From Candidatus Peribacter sp. (GTDB lineage: Bacteria; Patescibacteriota; Gracilibacteria; Peribacterales; Peribacteraceae), in assembly GCA_018652955.1 (NCBI GenBank), contig JABIBA010000013.1:290253-354252 (forward strand): a DNA stretch of 64,000 nucleotides, written 5' to 3'. A program made the translations under genes and the position numbers. Numbering within the stretch: the stretch's first letter is position 1; every line of letters starts with the position of its first letter. The notes beneath the pieces were generated by a model. The model was given only the letters and a program-made list of their open reading frames with translations. It was not told the origin of the DNA and made no database searches. Shown here in pieces: positions 60,542 through 64,000 of the stretch.

Positions 60542-61819
60542 TTATTCCAGTAGTCCTGCGAGTGCTTTTTCTACTTTCTTCTGCCACTTGAGTTGCTCGT
60601 ATGCCTGAGCTCCTTTTTCGTAGGCAGCTCCTACTTCTTTACGCTGCTCAGGAGTCGCTTGTCCTAGGAACCCTTCTACGATCTGGTCCATTTCTTCGTC
60701 TGTGATATCAATGTTCTTTTCTTCAACAAGCTGCTGCATTCCAAGACGCAATACTAGGCGGTCTTCTGCTTGCTTCTTCATCTCTTCGACGACTTCTTCT
60801 GGCTTTTTTCCTGATGCCTGCATCCACTGTTCCATGTTCATTCCTTGTTGTGAAAGCTGCTGCTCGAACTCTCCAACCATCTGACGAGTCTCTTCGTCTA
60901 TTAGCTCTGGAGCAAGTTCTACCTTGGTACACTTTGTAAGCTCCTCCATAAGAACACGCTCACGACGCTGGGTTTCCATTGTCATTTCTTGGCCCTGCAT
61001 AGACTCTCGCATTTGCTTCTCGAAGTCTGCTACAGATTCGGACTGGAGTTCTTTTTTTGCAAACTCATCTGTAAGTTCTGGCTTACTAATTTCCTCGATC
61101 TTGACGACAGTTACGTGGAACGTTACAGGCTTGTTCTGCAACTGCTCTGCGTGATACTTTTCTGGGAAGGTCAGAGTAAATGACTTCTCTTCTCCTTTCT
61201 TCATTCCCTTTAGATTATCTTCGAATCCAGGGATAAGAACCTTAGATCCGATTTCTACTTGGTGTCCTTCTGTTCGGATACCTTCGATCTCTGCATTTGC
61301 TTCATCTGTTCCGTGGAAGTTCATGGTAATAAGGTCACCTTCTTTTGCTTCTCGGTCTACTTCTGTTGTGACTTTGTGCTTATCGAGCATGAAGTCCACC
61401 ATCTTCTGGAACTCTTTGTCGTCTACTTCTGGTGTCTTCTTTTCAATTTTGATCTTGTCTACTCCCTTGAGTTTTACTTCTGGCCTTTCGATGAAGACGA
61501 TCTTAATGATCAGTGGTTCACGAGATACAGCTTCGACTCTAGGGTGAATAATCGGTTTGATATCGTGATCTTTGATAAGTCTCTCAAATGCAGGAGGCAG
61601 AATGTGGTGCACTGTTGCCTCAAAGAGTTTTTGTGGGTCGATCTTTTCTTTCGCTTGGTCCATAGGAACATTTCCTTTGCGGTAACCCGGAAGTTCAATA
61701 TCACGGCTAAGCTCATGAAGAGCTTTTTCCTCTGCAGGAGTAATTTCTGCTTCTGTAAAGGTTACGGAGCATTCGACGCGTCCACCTTTAAGCCGTTTGA
61801 TATCTGGAGTGTCTGACAT
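60542..61819 (-). CDS. tig: Trigger factor
   Basis: Product of 425 aa, the ribosome-bound chaperone. The N-terminal ribosome-binding loop reads GYRKGNVP (family GFRxGxxP). The central FKBP-type domain is visible (EGDLITMNFHGTDE to KYHAEQLQNKPVTFHV), and the long helical C-terminal chaperone domain follows. It is preceded by secF at 18 bases, an apparent protein-export and folding operon. Tail to tail with rel. Confidence 0.93.
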   Translation of the reverse strand: MSDTPDIKRLKGGRVECSVTFTEAEITPAEEKALHELSRDIELPGYRKGNVPMDQAKEKIDPQKLFEATVHHILPPAFERLIKDHDIKPIIHPRVEAVSREPLIIKIVFIERPEVKLKGVDKIKIEKKTPEVDDKEFQKMVDFMLDKHKVTTEVDREAKEGDLITMNFHGTDEANAEIEGIRTEGHQVEIGSKVLIPGFEDNLKGMKKGEEKSFTLTFPEKYHAEQLQNKPVTFHVTVVKIEEISKPELTDEFAKKELQSESVADFEKQMRESMQGQEMTMETQRRERVLMEELTKCTKVELAPELIDEETRQMVGEFEQQLSQQGMNMEQWMQASGKKPEEVVEEMKKQAEDRLVLRLGMQQLVEEKNIDITDEEMDQIVEGFLGQATPEQRKEVGAAYEKGAQAYEQLKWQKKVEKALAGLLE

Positions 61820-61837
61820 TGCGTAGGAGGGGAATTT

Positions 61838-62731
61838 TTATGCTTTTTTCTTCCAGTACACCAGTAGTGGCGTTGCAAGGAAGAGTGAGGAGTATGTACC
61901 AATTATAGCTCCTACAATCAATGCGAGGACGAACCAGCGTACACTCTCGGATCCGAGGATGAAGAGGCAGCTAAGCATGATTAGCGTAGAGACTGATGTA
62001 TTTATAGATCGCATAATACTCTGACTTAGACTTCTGTCTGCTACTTGGGCAAAGTCCTCCTTGCGACCTTGCTCAGAGAGGTTGTCGCGAATACGGTCGA
62101 AGATAACGATCGTATCGTTTACAGAGTAACCAATAATCGTTAGTAGGGCTGTAATGAAGAGGGTATCAAATTCAAATGAGGTTACTTGGCTGATGAGAAT
62201 GAAGATTCCCACAGTAATAAGAACATCGTGAACAAGAGTAATAACAGCGATAATTCCAAACCTCCAAGGAGAGAGTTTGCGAGGAACTTTACGGAAGGCA
62301 AATGCGATGTAGAGAACGATAGCAATAGCTGCGATCGTAAGAGCCCAGAATGAGCGCTGCTTAAGAGAAGAGCCAACAGTTGGCCCAATAGTGGTGAACT
62401 GAAGCTCACGAACCTGACCGAGCTCACTGCGCAAATGCTGCTGCAGGGCGATGTGCTCGTCATTGCTGATATCACGCATTCTCATAAGGATAGAGCTATC
62501 CTTTGTCTTTGAAAGGGCAACATTGCCTAATGGGGTCTCGCTTTCGAATGTACTGAGTACTCCTTCCACAGCTTCTCTCTCTGTTCCTTCTGGAAGGCTA
62601 ATTTCCATCATTGTTCCTCCAGTGAAGTCGATGCTGAGTTTTGGTCCTGGAATAAAGAGAAGAACCACACTAGTGAGCATTAGAGCGCTAGAAAGGCCGA
62701 GGAAGAACTTGGCGGGTTTGAGGAGTGACAT
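61838..62731 (-). CDS. secF: Protein-export membrane protein SecF
   Basis: Product of 297 aa. N-terminal helix, the periplasmic KLSIDFTGGTMMEISLP segment, then five helices with the conserved VGYSVNDTIVIFDRIRDN-type motif (here IIGYSVNDTIVIFDRI). SecF works with SecD to pull exported proteins using the ion gradient. No secD flanks it; the gene immediately upstream is an unrelated unknown. Confidence 0.93.
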   Translation of the reverse strand: MSLLKPAKFFLGLSSALMLTSVVLLFIPGPKLSIDFTGGTMMEISLPEGTEREAVEGVLSTFESETPLGNVALSKTKDSSILMRMRDISNDEHIALQQHLRSELGQVRELQFTTIGPTVGSSLKQRSFWALTIAAIAIVLYIAFAFRKVPRKLSPWRFGIIAVITLVHDVLITVGIFILISQVTSFEFDTLFITALLTIIGYSVNDTIVIFDRIRDNLSEQGRKEDFAQVADRSLSQSIMRSINTSVSTLIMLSCLFILGSESVRWFVLALIVGAIIGTYSSLFLATPLLVYWKKKA

Positions 62732-62754
62732 ATCGGAAGGGGAGAGTAACGGTT

Positions 62755-64000
62755 TTACTGGAGGAGATCCAGTAGTTGCAATGGATTTCTAGAAGATCCT
62801 ATAGAGATATTTCGCAGATTTCCATTGTGATTGGTGATTATCTGTAGTGTACCAGTGCCAAATTTATTTGTGACCTCTTTTTGGATACTTGTGAGATCTG
62901 GCAATAGACGGCTAACTTGTGGAAGGTCTAGTGTGAGCTTTGCAGCATATTGCTCATTAGTGTTTTGTAGGTGATCTATACCATGGGAAATTGCTTTCAG
63001 TGTAGTGCTAAGTAAAAAAGCATTTCCCTGCGTTGCGGTTACTAGTCCTTTAGTTTTTCCTTTCAGTTTGGTATCGCGTATTACCCATTCATTCTTTGTA
63101 AATTGGTTTTGATCCAAAACGTTTTCATTGTGACGAATATCAATAGAGCTAAACCTCTTATCGAGAACCCGTTTAGTGATAACAGATGTGGGTAGAGAGT
63201 TTTCATACGCTGTATGTAGTCGGTCTAGCGTTTTTTGTAGCGCCACGTCATCATCCATCGATCCACTGATGAGAAAATTTAAAGAAGCTCCAGTACTACT
63301 TATCTGAATACTCGAAGGTTGTGTGAGAAGAGGAAGAATGTCGTAGCGGAAACTTATCCCTTCTCCGATAGAAGAAAGTGAAGAGCTCAGTAGTCCTTCT
63401 ATAACTACTTGGTCTTCTTTGGAAAGATGATCTTGTAGCTCCACGTAAGATGTATTGGCATTGCTTAAAGCTAGTGCTAAAAAGACATCAGGCATATCGG
63501 GTATGAACTTCGGGGCTTTATCAAAAGAAATAGAAGCACTGGGATGTTCTATCATCAATCCATCTTCTCTATATGATAATGCAATGCCGTCACTACCTCC
63601 TGTTAGTGCTGCCTTCAGGATTCTACTTACAATATTGTCGCTGTGTGGTAGTGAGGAGAAGGGGAGGTATGTCCACTGCGTTCCTGGTTGTTGCTTCGCC
63701 TGTAATCTTTCGAATGTTTGCTGTGCATCGAGAGAGAGTTCTTGGTGTTCTTTTATAGAGGATAATTTCTCTGGGCTTGTTTCTATAAGGTATGGACCAA
63801 GTGCATCCACACTTCCTTCGGTATCCTTGCGGAAAAGCGCAGTATCAAAATCTTGGAAAATCGCTATAGCCTCTGCTCCTTCATAGTCTTCCTCAAAGAA
63901 TGGGAATTCCTGCATAGCTCTTTGATTAGGATAAAACACGACAGCTCGGGTTTCGCTTGTAGGCAAGAACTGCGCCACCTCTTTTCCATAGAGATTAACG
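62755..64000 (-). CDS. Protein of unknown function, 5' end outside the window
   Basis: The frame is open to the right edge (codons reading VNLYGKE precede the GTG at 63978), so the N-terminus is missing. At least 414 residues are visible. Mostly soluble, with alternating beta and alpha character and no catalytic motif I recognise. The C-terminal part (LTLDLPQVSRLLPDLTSIQ onward) may be an amphipathic domain. It lies 23 bases before secF, in one probable operon with secF and tig, so it may have an envelope or export role (inference). Confidence 0.75.
   Translation of the reverse strand, partial: VNLYGKEVAQFLPTSETRAVVFYPNQRAMQEFPFFEEDYEGAEAIAIFQDFDTALFRKDTEGSVDALGPYLIETSPEKLSSIKEHQELSLDAQQTFERLQAKQQPGTQWTYLPFSSLPHSDNIVSRILKAALTGGSDGIALSYREDGLMIEHPSASISFDKAPKFIPDMPDVFLALALSNANTSYVELQDHLSKEDQVVIEGLLSSSLSSIGEGISFRYDILPLLTQPSSIQISSTGASLNFLISGSMDDDVALQKTLDRLHTAYENSLPTSVITKRVLDKRFSSIDIRHNENVLDQNQFTKNEWVIRDTKLKGKTKGLVTATQGNAFLLSTTLKAISHGIDHLQNTNEQYAAKLTLDLPQVSRLLPDLTSIQKEVTNKFGTGTLQIITNHNGNLRNISIGSSRNPLQLLDLLQ

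Overview
This window is a chromosomal segment of a small-genome bacterium using the standard bacterial code. TGA acts as a stop at 6833-6835 and 36229-36231, where the next ATG overlaps it. I infer a Candidate Phyla Radiation / Patescibacteria member, most like the Peregrinibacteria-Peribacteria group. The reasons are the large DUF4215 Cys-rich surface protein, Ser-rich linkers, a membrane pyrophosphatase, many short secreted or membrane proteins of no known family, few Shine-Dalgarno sequences, and TGA not being recoded (which argues against Gracilibacteria and Absconditabacteria). No 16S rRNA or other phylogenetic marker was available to confirm this.

Layout. 1-9.9 kb: the 3' part of a giant protein (>2000 aa), an Fe-S PD-(D/E)XK nuclease, a DUF212 membrane protein, proS, and small envelope or basic proteins. 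10-16.8 kb: K+-dependent-type membrane pyrophosphatase, an unknown membrane protein, a LOG-family protein, pyrG and a PHP phosphoesterase. 16.9-22.6 kb: a branched-chain amino-acid type ABC transporter with only one ATPase (livG-K-H-M), a small unknown gene, then pyrD-pyrK. 22.6-34.4 kb: tRNA-Glu, a GIY-YIG protein, a GT-C glycosyltransferase-like protein, a FAM173-like methyltransferase, comEC, rsmA, two secreted proteins (one with SLH domains), pcrA/uvrD and an RmuC protein. 34.6-38.3 kb: rpsO, a TrpR/YerC-like regulator, then a four-gene accessory operon behind a complete tryptophan attenuator. 38.5-52.7 kb: pnp, a K+ channel, three small genes, valS, a lexA-dinB SOS operon, MFS and LCP proteins, a D-2-hydroxyacid dehydrogenase and a Cys-rich membrane pair. 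52.8-64 kb: the DUF4215 protein, rplJL with an L10-type leader and attenuator, dtd, a Rel/SpoT enzyme with a degenerate hydrolase site, tig, secF and a truncated unknown gene. No intergenic gap exceeds about 240 bases.

The most interesting system lies at 34.9-38.3 kb. A TrpR-like gene is followed by a promoter with a dyad over its -10, a 17-codon leader peptide with tandem Trp codons, an antiterminator and a terminator. These precede four unstudied genes: an unknown protein, an Asp/Glu-racemase family enzyme, an unknown protein and a cupin-like protein. The four proteins together contain a single Trp residue in about 913. This looks like a tryptophan-starvation response operon that is not a trp biosynthetic operon.

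The second window-wide pattern is that about twenty genes have a sigma70-like -10 box only 6-12 bases before the start codon. This implies widespread leaderless mRNAs and allowed many start codons to be corrected.
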